A stretch of 64,000 nucleotides of DNA from Pegoplata infirma (Eukaryota > Arthropoda > Insecta > Diptera > Anthomyiidae): assembly GCA_963921195.1 (NCBI GenBank), contig OY992540.1:13151136-13215135 (forward strand), written 5' to 3'. The notes under the pieces are model-generated. The model made no database searches. It worked only from the letters and a program-made list of their open reading frames with translations, and was not told where the DNA came from. Every line of letters begins with the position of its first letter. Positions within the stretch are counted from its first letter, which is position 1. The position numbers and the translations under genes are program-made. This document shows positions 37,674-48,005 of the stretch, in pieces.

Positions 37674-39764
37674 TTATGGTAAATTATCATATAAATTAGG
37701 ATTTAAAAATGACGCTGATAGAATTCTAGAATTTGCTGTTGGATCAATAAAATGTGCCAATTGATGAGCAGCTGCTGCAGTTCTATAATTTAAAAGTTGC
37801 AAAGACGACGAAGACGTAGTCGGCTGATCGCTAGTTAATGAAGAATCATGTGAATACATAGAATGATGCTGCTGTTGAAGTACTGGATGTTGGAATGTAT
37901 TTATACTCTTAGCCGGATCAAATAATCTTAAGTCCAATTTTTCACCTTTAGGATCTGACCAAAAACCTCCCGCTTCTTCTCCGGTATAATGTGATATATT
38001 TGGGTTCTTTGTTAAGAATCCGCATCCTTTTTTAGGCACAGGATTGGCTAAAAATTGCAAACTTTCTTTGTGAAATGAATTATAGTAACATTTTGATGAA
38101 AGTGACTTGTGCTGAGCTTTAAGACATTTATCTTTATACTCAAGAAACATTTTCTTAACACTAAGAGAATAATGAAGATATTTTGTTTTACTTTTTTTAT
38201 TTGGTACCCAGGTGGGATAAGAATGAATGTGATCGGTTATGATCTGTTGATTTTCTGGTGATATTTTATTATGTACATTATTATGTTTTCCTCTTTTATC
38301 ACTGCCTGTATAATAGCCAGTATTTTTATCAGCAAATTCTATGGCATCGCTAATAAAATTTCGACTTGCACAAAGAGTTTGTGACAAAAAATGCTTACAA
38401 ACTCTTTTATTTTCACCTCGGAGGCCAGTACGTAAAAAGAATCTGGTATGGAAGGTACGAGGAGGACGATTTGTAATACGAAATTCTGGTGCTGTTTTTG
38501 TCTCAATTTCTTTTATTTCAATACGTTCTAGTAAATAATCTTTACGTCTATTATAGTCCATAGACCAAAAAGTATCGCAAATTTGCTTTCGTTCTTCTTC
38601 CGTGAAGGTCTCATGACATTTATGTATACATCGAAGAGAACATTTAATGGGTTTAGGAAAACGTTCTGGTTCTGGTTCTCCTGGCTTACGACGTTTACGC
38701 TTTATCGTAGGTTTCTGTGCTAAAGGTTTTTTTGTTTTATCATTAGGATCAATTGTTATTAATGTACCTGTTTCTGGATCTAAAATTTGTCGCACTGCTT
38801 TTTTTTCTAGCAATAACTTTTCCCTATTTGCTTTTATCTGATCTGTTAAAATTAGTGCATCTTTTGCCATTTCCAATTCATAACCATCGACAGCTTTTTG
38901 AATATAATGTTCTGTTAAACATAAAGTTTTTTCAAAATATCTACGACAAACTCTTATTAGATCAGATTCGTTAGGATCATCGAGTGAAGTATAATCCTTT
39001 AGATAATAACAACAATTAATTGTGCGTTTATTAGTTTTTCTACTCGTTATACGAGGTAACTGTTTCGATTTGATGTGTTTTCTTATAAAATCCAATCTAT
39101 CTTCTCTTTTAAGACTCCAACAATAATTACATATGCTTTGCCTTTGTTCTTCAGTAAATTTATCGCAACAATTTAGTTTACATAATAAATTACATTTCAT
39201 TTCAAGGGGTGTCTTTACTCTTCCTTCTTTGATGGGATATTTTCGAGGCCTACCTTTACTACGGTTAAGCATTATTAAGGGTTCATCCTCGTCATCATCA
39301 TCATCATCATCAGTTATTTCATTTCTTTTCAGTTTACTTTCAAACAATTCATCTTTTTCATCATTGGAACTGTCGTCATCATCGAAACCACCATATTGAT
39401 CATAGTCCTTATCAAAGTTGTCTTCTTTATCGCTTTTTATTTCCATCTTTTCTTCTATACCTTCTTCATAAAGTTCACATTTAACCTCTATTTGTGGTGT
39501 GTATAATGGATCATTTGGATCCACTTCTATTTTCTGTTCAGCATTATTTGTTATACATTCTTCTTTAACTATATAATCCTCTTGTATTTTAAGTACTTTA
39601 CTTGGCTTTTTTGATTTTTTCATAGTTTTCGTTAGAGTCCTTTTTGTGGGTTTCATTTTAGTTGAAATTTTAGCTTCTTTTTTGATTTTAACAATTTTTG
39701 GTGGTTTCTGGTCTAAGTATAGAACATTTGGTTCTAACAATGGTATGTTGTTGGCTGCAAACAT
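37674..39764 (-). CDS. Array gene 7: domesticated transposase-like Cys-module protein
   Basis: A single exon of 696 residues starting at the family ATG; the upstream ATG of the leader is lost (AAG), so the inner start is the only one. Modules A (LCKLNCCDKF, ICNYCWSL, RVCRRYFEKTLC) and B (ICDTFWSM, RVCKHFLSQTLC) are complete. The acidic tract runs straight into DDDDDEDEPLIML, followed by SKGRPRKYP, the best AT-hook-like core of the family. The protein ends LYDNLP without the SMFRML tail, as gene 6 does. AATAAA signals lie at 37605-37610 and 37620-37625. It is the outermost copy; no further copy lies between it and the HIP exons. Confidence 0.87.
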   Translation of the reverse strand: MFAANNIPLLEPNVLYLDQKPPKIVKIKKEAKISTKMKPTKRTLTKTMKKSKKPSKVLKIQEDYIVKEECITNNAEQKIEVDPNDPLYTPQIEVKCELYEEGIEEKMEIKSDKEDNFDKDYDQYGGFDDDDSSNDEKDELFESKLKRNEITDDDDDDDEDEPLIMLNRSKGRPRKYPIKEGRVKTPLEMKCNLLCKLNCCDKFTEEQRQSICNYCWSLKREDRLDFIRKHIKSKQLPRITSRKTNKRTINCCYYLKDYTSLDDPNESDLIRVCRRYFEKTLCLTEHYIQKAVDGYELEMAKDALILTDQIKANREKLLLEKKAVRQILDPETGTLITIDPNDKTKKPLAQKPTIKRKRRKPGEPEPERFPKPIKCSLRCIHKCHETFTEEERKQICDTFWSMDYNRRKDYLLERIEIKEIETKTAPEFRITNRPPRTFHTRFFLRTGLRGENKRVCKHFLSQTLCASRNFISDAIEFADKNTGYYTGSDKRGKHNNVHNKISPENQQIITDHIHSYPTWVPNKKSKTKYLHYSLSVKKMFLEYKDKCLKAQHKSLSSKCYYNSFHKESLQFLANPVPKKGCGFLTKNPNISHYTGEEAGGFWSDPKGEKLDLRLFDPAKSINTFQHPVLQQQHHSMYSHDSSLTSDQPTTSSSSLQLLNYRTAAAAHQLAHFIDPTANSRILSASFLNPNLYDNLP

Positions 39765-39799
39765 ATGGCAAAAAATGGCACTTTATCAAAATTTCGGAG

Positions 39800-40636
39800 A
39801 GTTTGTTTTTTGTTAATTTTTTTTACACCTTGTTACACCGAAAAAAATCCATGCAACATTTTATAAAATAAAAGTGTATGTATATTTTATAAAAATAAAT
39901 TTAGTTTACATTTTTAAAAATTTACGAAATTAAAAAATGCTTAGAAATTAAAAACTTTTAAAAAAAGAAAAAAAATAATAAAACTCGTTTCGGACAAAAT
40001 GCACAAATTTAAAAAAAAAAAATTTTGAATGTAAATTTTTTCAAGCGGAATTTTTTTTTTAAGTGTAAAATTTTTTTTTTGTTGCAAAAACACTTAATAA
40101 AATGTTTTTGTAGCTTACTAATGTGATTCAAAGAAAGTTTAGTGTGCTTGTCTTTACGTGATTACAAATTTTATACAATTAATTGGTATTCGGCCATATT
40201 TGGCCAAATAGTGCTTTTTGGCCGAAGCCGAATATTCGGTTAGACACTTAACATTTGTCATAGAAAATAAAATGTAAAAAACTAAAAAGAATTGACAAAA
40301 AAATGTTTGTCTTTTATTCTGGAAAATTTTCAACCCTTTTTAAATATCTGTGGAAAACAATAAGACCTCTGCTGTTTTTCACAACTTTTCAATTCACATG
40401 AAATTTTTCGAATCATATGAAATCAAATTCGATGTCTTGTTGTGTCCGTTTTCATTCAAAATTGAAATCAGAAAACCAAAATTTAAAAAATGTAATGAAA
40501 TAAATGCATTCGTTTTACTTTCACCAAACTTTATGTGAAACAAAACAAAAAAAAAATCGGAAGTAAAATCAAGAACAGCAAGAAATCGGAAATTTTCATT
40601 TTAAAATTTTTTATGTGAATTATTTTTTCTGGAACA
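39800..40636. other. AT-rich 5' flank of array gene 7
   Basis: The region 40010-40245 is homologous to 4857-5107 upstream of gene 1, including GCAAAAACACTTAATAAAAT and GCCGAAGCCGAATATTCGG. The rest is noncoding. Confidence 0.55.
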
Positions 40637-41602
40637 GCGGCCTTAATGTGGGCCTTATTTTGTTTTTTTTTTTTTTATTTTCCAAAATCGGAACCCAGTT
40701 TTGCGTGAGGTTAGGATAAAAAAATGTAGACAAAAATATTATTGATCGGTTGTGAGAACGAAGTTGGTACAAAATGGAAAGAAAAAATAATCGGTCAAAC
40801 GGTTTTCAAGCTGCTATCGCGATATGAAATTTGTATTCTTGCATTCAAAAAATTTTTAAAAAAAAAAAATTTTTCCCTTGAGAATTTTAAAAAATTAAGA
40901 CGAATTTTCATTTAAATTTAATTTTAACCAGATTTGATCATCTATCCCTTGGCGCCTTTGATTAAAATTCCGGATTGATTTATTTTGATTGCAGGGCACC
41001 ACGGGTTAAAATCATCCAATTTGACTCAAAAAAAATTTCGTTTCAAGCTCTATGAAAGTATCAGGGAAAATAAATTTTAAGATTAAAAAAAAAAAAAATC
41101 TTTAACGTAGATTTTTTCGGCCATTTTTACAAAATTTCAAATCGAGATATCGAAAACCGTTCGACTGAATTAAATATATTTTTTTTTTTCAATTCTATAT
41201 TAATAGACAAGCTCGAGGCCACAGTTGTTTTTTAATAAATTTTTAAATTTTATTAATGCAATATTAGATGTAAACGCGAATAGTCGTTGTTTGTTTGATT
41301 ATTGTAACTCGTTTTATTATTCCTGATGATGCCATGCAAATTATGGAGAAATATTGAAAATAATAATTAATAAAATTTAAAAATTTATTAAAAAACAACT
41401 GTGGCCTCGAGCTTGTCTATTAATATAGAATTGAAGATATAAAGGTCGAATAAACATAATAAGATTTTATATTTTTTTTTTTGATATTCGTGTTCAGAGC
41501 ATCAAAATTAATAAATATGATGTATCGCAAGGTACATTAATTTTTTTTACCCCAACCTCACAGAAAAAAGCTAAATAAGGTCCACCTTAAGCGGCCTAAA
41601 AG
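40637..41602. repeat. Possible inverted-repeat element containing a second foldback
   Basis: Imperfect ends GGCCTTAATGTGGGCCTTAT and the reverse of ATAAGGTCCACCTTAAGCGG lie near 40639 and 41580. No transposase and no clear target duplication are seen. Confidence 0.45.
41188..41435. repeat. Perfect foldback with about 68-bp arms
   Basis: The left arm (41188-41255) and right arm (41368-41435) are exact inverted copies, including AGACAAGCTCGAGGCCACAG against CTGTGGCCTCGAGCTTGTCT. They enclose about 110 bp. Perfect arms suggest recent formation or gene conversion. Confidence 0.85.
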
Positions 41603-42469
41603 ATTTTTTTATAGTACATATTATTAATTATACGTAAAATGTACAAAACATTTGAATTATTTGGCGAACATTTTGCGCGAAATAAAATGTTTCTTTACAT
41701 TATTCGAAAGGATTCGTGTATATTACGCTTGGATTTTTTTCGGTGCAATCTTAAAAATATCGAAGTTCAATTAGTTTTTTAATATTTTTACTAAAAAAAT
41801 TTATAATCTATTTTATGTAAATTGACGTGTCTCTCGGTGAAAATTTGTCTTAAGAACTTTGGAGCCCAGACGTGCTTAAAAATAAAAAAATAAGGTATTC
41901 AAAATTTTTCACTTGACCTATTACAGCGAAAGGAAAAAATTAAGATATTCAGAAATTAGGCACTTGACTTGGTAAAGTGGCAATACAGAGTTCGAATACA
42001 GAAATTTCAAATTATATAAAAAATCATGCCGTCGTAATATTATAATATTTTTTATGTTTTTACGTTATTTGGAGTGGGGCTGAAAATATCTAAATAATGT
42101 TGCTAAAAAATTTTTTTTTTTAATTATTTGGAAAAGAATATTCTCTTCGAAATCATTTTGCTTTTAATTAGAGTTACGCGCCCAGCAAAATGTTTTGTTC
42201 CAAATAATCGGTTCTAGAACGCATCATATTACCCTGCAACCGATTCTACTTAATATTCCAAAATCAATGATTTTTGTTTCAAATTGTCCCGAAATCAATC
42301 GTTTTGTAGAGCAAGTTGTTTTTTTTTTTTTAATTATTTAAAATAGAAAATTTTGTTCTGATTACCGTATATAATATATCCAAGAATCTATTAAACCAGG
42401 AATTTGATCCAGAAATTTTCCTAGCCGGTAAAGGGTATTTTTTACTATTAAATTGAAATTGACGGCATA
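41603..42469. other. AT-rich noncoding DNA
   Basis: I see no gene and no clear element here. Confidence 0.4.
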
Positions 42470-42477
42470 CTAATCAC

Positions 42478-43550
42478 CAGGGCAAGGGAGTTCATGTAAA
42501 TACATGTTTGTTGTCGTTAGCCTGAGAACAACTTAAAGTATTTATCTTTGCGAATCATCGAATTTCCTTAAAAATGGCATTGATTTGTTAGTGCATATTT
42601 TTGCATATTTTGATGAAAAATCATGTTTTTGCATATTTTGGTTAAACTACATATTTTCTTGCATATTTTTTAATATTAAAAAAAAAATATTTTTTTTGTT
42701 GTTTTGTGAATATTGTGACATTTTTTTCATAAAAATACTTTTGATAAAAAAGAAAAAAAAATTGCATCTAAAAAACTGCACTAATAATGAGATAAAACTA
42801 GATTTTGTTTCGTATTTTTCCCGTAAAAGGGTCCTAATAGCGCATAGTTTTGGGAACAAGCATTTTCAAACTAGAAAAATCCGAATTCGGGACGCGCTAT
42901 TTGAAAATATTTACACTAGTGTAGAGCAAATTTAGCTTTTTTCGAATTTCGAAAACGTCGCCAGGAAGGTTGCCTTTAAGGGATGATTTTAACACAAAAA
43001 TATTGGACATGTACGACAAAAATGAAAAAAAATTTTTCGTATTATTTAATTTGGCCTTTAATGAATTTCGAAATTAATTAAAAAATATTTTTCGAAGAAA
43101 AAAAATTTTTACGGACAAAATTTTACCACAAAAAAAATTTACCACAAAATTTCTTTCTTAGTAATGTCCGACTATAGAGTAATATTTTTTTTTTTTACTT
43201 TGTTCGGAGGTTTCCGATTTTCAAGTCAAAAAAGGAACCCAAAGCCATTGTCCTGCAGGTCTAATATTTTTGTGTGTTAATATCGACCCTCAAAGGCAAC
43301 TTTCCCGACCCCGACGTTTTCAAAATTCGAGAAAAAGCAAAATTTGCTCCACTTTAATTTACACGTGCATATAAATATTTTTCACAATGGGACTGAACTT
43401 TATGTTTTAAAATTTTTTTATGAACAAATATTAAAATAAATCCATTTTTAAATGCATATTTTTTTAGTTTTTACTGCATATTTTTAAATTTTTGATACAT
43501 ATTTTTAGCGCTAAAAACGCGATTTTTAGTGCATAAACTTCCTTGCCCTG
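42478..43550. mobile_element. hAT-like non-autonomous element (CAGGGCAAGG ends)
   Basis: Ends CAGGGCAAGGGAGTT and AACTTCCTTGCCCTG, flanked by the perfect 8-bp target duplication CTAATCAC (42470-42477, 43551-43558). The interior repeats TGCATATTTT near both ends, like the element at 33414-33986, so the two are related. Length is 1073 bp, with no transposase. The 116-residue frame within it is not convincing. Confidence 0.88.
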
Positions 43551-43796
43551 CTAATCACATTAGAGAACAGCACTACCGGGGTCGGTAATACTGTGTTCTA
43601 ATGTGATTTACATTGCTATCAATATCAATCCAATACAAAAAAGTGTAGTGTCATATACCCCTAACTCTCAACCACTTTTTCAACAAATAAATATTTTTTG
43701 AAAGGATTTTTATAAAAAAGTAATCTTTTGCCACAATATCAGGCAGGGCTAAAAATTTAAACTGAATGCCAATAGTAAAAACTTGTAAATTCTTAC

Positions 43797-44361
43797 TAGG
43801 GTTCTAAAGTCGAAAAGTCGAAATTGACTTTTTTGTTCTTTAAAAGACGAAAAGTCGACTATTGCTTTCGACTTTTTTCGATTTTTTTTTTATGTTTTTT
43901 TTTACTTTTGCCAGATGAAAATAATTTCTTTCTGAAAAAAAAAAATAATTTAAATGAGAGCCGAGTTTAATAACAACTGAAGCTATTGGTATAAATCGAA
44001 AGTCGACTCTTTTGCTTTCGATTTTTTCAACCTTTTACACATTTTCGATTTCTTAGACTTTTTTTAACCTTCATTACTTTGGTACACAACATTGATAAAT
44101 AAAATACAACAAAAAAAAATAGCAAAACTAAACTTTTATTTACAAAAAAAAAAATACTTTTCAAAAGTTGTAAAAGATCGAAAAAAGTTAAAAACTCAAA
44201 GAAAGTCGAAAAAGTCAAAGAAAGTCGAAAAAAGTCAGTCGCAAAAAATCAAAAAGTCGAAAATTCGACTTTTTAAAATTTGAAAAGAAGTCGAAAAGTC
44301 GAAAAATCGACTTTTTTTAAATTGAAAAAAGTCGACTTTTTGTTGCGACTATATAGCCCTA
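43797..44361. mobile_element. hAT-like MITE rich in AAGTCGA motifs
   Basis: Ends TAGGGTTCTAAAGTCG and CGACTATATAGCCCTA, flanked by the perfect 8-bp target duplication ATTCTTAC (43789-43796, 44362-44369). The interior is dominated by GTCGAAAAGTCGAC-type inverted motifs. A fragmentary relative lies at about 11555-11768. Confidence 0.87.
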
Positions 44362-44849
44362 ATTCTTACTAGACTATTCATAATCAGTAAATTAAATCTA
44401 ATAATCACTAATATTGCATGAATATTTGTCAAATAAACGAAAACCTCAAAAAATGAAGAAATTCGCGAATTTAAGGGCTTAAGATGAAAAGCTTTAAACC
44501 AAATTTGCATAAGAAATTGCTACAAGTCATATCTTTGTTTTCCATGCCATGCAATTTAAAAATCATTAACTTTGCAAATTTTTTTGTTGAAAAACTGGCT
44601 CGAAATCAGCAAATCGTTAACGACATTTTGCAAGAAAACTGTACCATACATCGAAAAACGGAGTACGCCATTCGAATCAGCATGTCTGAAATATATAGAA
44701 ACCTTGGTCACACCTCTTGTTTTCTAAAATAGTGGTTAGTTTTGTCACGCTGTGTAAATTTTGTGGTTTTCAAACATAATATTTAATATCTCACCAATGG
44801 CAAAACTTTCGTAAAAATCAATTGAAATTCGAAGATTTCTTTTGTAATT

Positions 44850-45030
44850 CGTAAATTTCAATTGAAATTCGAAGATTCTACTTATAATTCGAAGATTCTA
44901 CTTATAATTCGAAAATTCTACTTATAATTCGAAGATTCTACTTAAAATTAGTTAGCTCCAATTAAAATCTATTTAAATTTCGTAAACTCCAATTAAAATC
45001 TTTAACGAATTACAATTGATCTGTTACAAA
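44850..45030. repeat. Short tandem repeat of AATTCGAAGATTCTACTTAT
   Basis: Four nearly exact 20-bp units at about 44870-44950, followed by diverged GTAAACTCCAATTAAAATCT units. It lies beside an interspersed repeat copy, as at 30050-30290. Confidence 0.75.
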
Positions 45031-45179
45031 TTTCAATTCGAATTTAAAATTTTTTAACTATACAAAAATTAAAAATTTTAAAACCGCTAAACAATCAAAT
45101 TGTTTTATAAATTTCCAATTGCAGTTACTGTAAAATTTGTCTTTCTCTGTATTACTCAATGCTCCGTTATTAAAAAACT

Positions 45180-45770
45180 TTCCGGTAAACATAACTTTTT
45201 TTATACAAAATTTAACATAAGGCTCCGTTAAATCGACAGCTATCAGCTAACTTGACATTGAATAATCCGCCCTTAATGTATTTTAAACAAGAGTGTAAAA
45301 TTTGTCTATTCCAAATTTCATCATACCCTCCAAAATTAAAAAAAAAATGACAACGTCCTTTCGGAGGGTGTTGATCGGCAGGGAGACCACTTCCCAATTT
45401 CATTAATTATGGTATTTACTGTTAACTAATACAGTCTTGCCCTTATTTTGTATAATTTTCAAAAACCACGCCCCAAAATGTGGGCGGACCCTAAATGGCA
45501 TTTCCTTATTTCCTTGGTGTAATTGCAGGTCAATAAACTTCATTATGTCATAACAAATATTTCAATTGTACAAAAAAAAGTATGTAAAAAATTGTTTTTT
45601 CGATTTTTTTTTTCAGTTTTTCAAGGGGGTATTTTTTCCCCCTGATCCGATTTTGCCATTAAAGAACTTAACCAGCCTATGACCGTAAGACATTTTTGTA
45701 TCAAGCTTGAGAAGTCTGGCTCTTTTGGTTTGAACTGTGGTTTCCAGATACAAAATGTCTTATGCCCTGT
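45180..45770 (-). repeat. Interspersed repeat copy, reverse orientation
   Basis: Contains CCACGCCCCAAAATGTGGGCGG, TTTTTCAAGGGGGTATTTTTT, CCGATTTTGCC and CTTAACCAGCCTATGACC, as in the reverse copy at 62045-62670. No gene is seen. Confidence 0.6.
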
Positions 45771-45878
45771 TCTCACTTACAGCTAAAAGATAATACCATA
45801 GTACCGGTATTCCTGGTTTTTTGCATTACCTGCAAATTGTATCAGTTCTCGGTTCTTAAATAACTCCCGGCATATGTC

Positions 45879-46032
45879 CCAATTTACACGAAGCGATTTT
45901 TTTTGCCGAAAAAACAGAACGAAAAAAGGGGAAAACGGCAATGGTAAGGAAGTTTTAAGTCTTTAGATTTGACATTTCTTTTTGGGATTGCTAAAACAGT
46001 ATTACCGTAAAAAATTGCTTCGTGTAAATTGG
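45879..46032. repeat. Small inverted-repeat element (CCAATTTACACGAAGC ends)
   Basis: Ends CCAATTTACACGAAGCGATT and the reverse complement AATTGCTTCGTGTAAATTGG enclose 154 bp. The sequence has no coding capacity. Confidence 0.7.
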
Positions 46033-46433
46033 TACTTTTCAGAATTTTTTAAGGAAATTCCATTTGTAGCTTAAAATTATAAATTTAATTTTTTAAAATA
46101 CCCACATTCCTGTAGGTGGGTCGGTTTTTTTTTTTTTTTTTTGGACTTAACAGGGGTCCATTCCCCCTAAATTTCTATTTAGTTTTTTTCGAAATTCCTA
46201 AGGGCTTTAATTTTTTTTTTTTTGTGGGACCTGTAAACTGCAGTTTTTAATTTTCTTAAACATTTCTAATAACCATTATTTTAAAAGCAGATTATTTTTT
46301 CAATAAAATTACCTATTTTTGGTCAAACTTCACGTATTAACTTTTTGTATAATGTATAAAATGCATAATTCATGTCAACAATGTATTGTTGACGTGTAAA
46401 TTAAAATAAATGTAAATATTCTTTTACACATAC

Positions 46434-46576
46434 CTTCCATATCCAATTCAACTTCAGACTCTTCAGATTCTGCTTCCATTTCAGGTGTTTCATCTTCTTC
46501 ATCTTCCTCTGGTTCAGCAGCCGGAGGAGGAGATGGTTTTGTTTCAGATTTTACATCACCACCAAATGGACATTTT
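46434..46576 (-). CDS. HIP: Hsc70-interacting protein (HIP), exon 2
   Basis: 143 nt between an acceptor (AATTGTAG before 46576) and a donor (GTATGT after 46434). It continues the frame of exon 1 with KCPFGGDVKSETKPSPPPAA and an acidic stretch (EPEEDEEDETPEMEAESEESEVELDMEG), which is the linker that precedes the TPR repeats in HIP/ST13 proteins. The phase predicts a next codon starting with G, as in the EGVIEPD sequence of the family. The TPR, DP and STI1-type exons that should follow are not recognisable further left in the window. HIP binds the ATPase domain of Hsc70 and stabilises its ADP state in the cytosol. Confidence 0.82.
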
Positions 46577-46684
46577 CTACAATTGAGGTAAAAAAAATGA
46601 AATAATCAATACACTAAATTATACACACACACACACAAATGCAAAATAAAAAGCATGTCATTGATTTTTTTAGCGTAGACTTAC

Positions 46685-46854
46685 CCTCCGGCCGGCATTT
46701 GGAAATCGCCATCTGGTACTACACCACCAAATTTTTCAATCAATTTTTTCAAAAAGTCCAATTGGGGCAAATTTAAGATATAAGGATTTTTTTCAACGAA
46801 TTGAACAAAAGATTTCAATTTTTCCAAATCCTCAAGTGCAATCGGGGCCGCCAT
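46685..46854 (-). CDS. HIP: Hsc70-interacting protein (HIP), exon 1 with start codon
   Basis: 170 nt from an ATG in good context (AACATGGC) to a donor GTAAGT. It encodes a HIP N-terminal dimerisation domain: LEDLEKLKSFVQFVEKNPYI, then LNLPQLDFLKKLIEKFGG and VVPDGDFQMPAGG. The short 108-nt intron (46577-46684) contains a CA repeat near 46623-46637 and has typical insect size. The gene runs leftwards, on the same strand as the seven-gene array. The 5' side faces the coiled-coil gene at 49684, with two transposons in between. Intact splice sites and an open frame suggest a functional gene instead of a processed copy. Confidence 0.85.
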
Positions 46855-47070
46855 GTTGTTTTTTTATGGTTTTATTAAAAAGGAATTTAATAGTTTGTTC
46901 TGATACTTTTTAAGAATATAAAACAATAGAAACTTTGTTTTTGTAGTATTTTAAAGAAAATTAATAAAATTCACAATTTTTTATGGCTTTTTTAATGGCA
47001 AATTATAATAAAAATTCCAGAGCCTTCTTCAGTTCTAATTTTTTTTCTTCTATTGATTTTTTGATTGAAA

Positions 47071-47839
47071 CAGAGAACGAAGCCGATCGGCTAACATCCA
47101 CGACTTAGCCGCCGCCGATGTTTTTTTAGGTACTCCAGCCGCCGCCGGTTTGCTCGGCTTATAAGTCCCAATATAGACAGGGCAATTTTAATTGCCGCAA
47201 TTCTTAGTTTATAGGAAAGAGAGGTAAGAGGAATGGAAAGGGGAAAAAACTTGCTCGAACTGGCAATTCGTTTTGTGTTTTCATTCGCAATTCTCAATCT
47301 GTCGATTATTTTCATTTGACAAATTGACAGTGTGAGAACATAAACGGCAAGTTTAAAACAGAAACATAAAAATTGCCGCAATTAAAATTGCCTGTTGGGA
47401 ATTGGGACTAACAAATTCGCATTAATTTTTTTAAACATGTTTAAGTACTTAAACATGTTTATGTACCTTAATACCAAATTCGCATTCATTTTTTTAAACA
47501 TGTTTAACCACTTAAACATGTTTAAATTTAAACTTGTTAAGGTACATAAACATGTTTAAGTGCTTAAACATGTTTAAAAAAATGAATGCGAATTTGGTAT
47601 TACAAGTTTAAATTTAAACATGTTTAAGTGGTTAAACATGTTTAAAAAAAATGAATGCGAATTTGGTATTATATGGCGTTCACACTTGCGACCTTAAACA
47701 AGTTGTTCAACAAAACACCAGTAACAGAATAAAAACGTAATGGACACGGAACAAAGATTTTTTTAAACATCTCACCCTTTCCTCGACTACAGCCGGCTAA
47801 GAGCCGCCGCCGACAATTTCACGTCGGCTTCGTTCTCTG
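47071..47839. mobile_element. hAT-like non-autonomous element (CAGAGAACG ends)
   Basis: Ends CAGAGAACGAAGCCGA and TCGGCTTCGTTCTCTG, flanked by the perfect 8-bp target duplication GATTGAAA (47063-47070, 47840-47847). GCCGCCGCCG blocks are inverted inside the ends. It has no transposase and lies 216 bp upstream of the HIP start codon. Confidence 0.9.
47432..47646. repeat. Cluster of eight AAACATGTTTA palindromes
   Basis: Eight copies of the self-complementary motif TAAACATGTTTA lie in pairs separated by AAGT(A/G)CTT-type spacers. The left pairs and the right pairs form larger inverted repeats with AAATTCGCATTCATTTTTTT flanks. All lie inside the hAT-like element. Confidence 0.85.
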
Positions 47840-48005
47840 GATTGAAAATTGGGTTGTTGTAACAGTATTGCCAGACAAAACTAACGCAATTAGTTGCATT
47901 TTTGAAAAAAACTTGTCAGCACTTGCTGTTGTCAATTTAGTGCTTTTTTATTTTAAAAAAGCGACTTTTTTTTGCGTTTATTGAGCAAAAGTATTTTTGT
48001 GGCTA

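Noticed and set aside
42585..42935. 116-residue frame in the hAT-like element
   Set aside because: Low-complexity Phe/Lys/Ile sequence with no similarity to a transposase.
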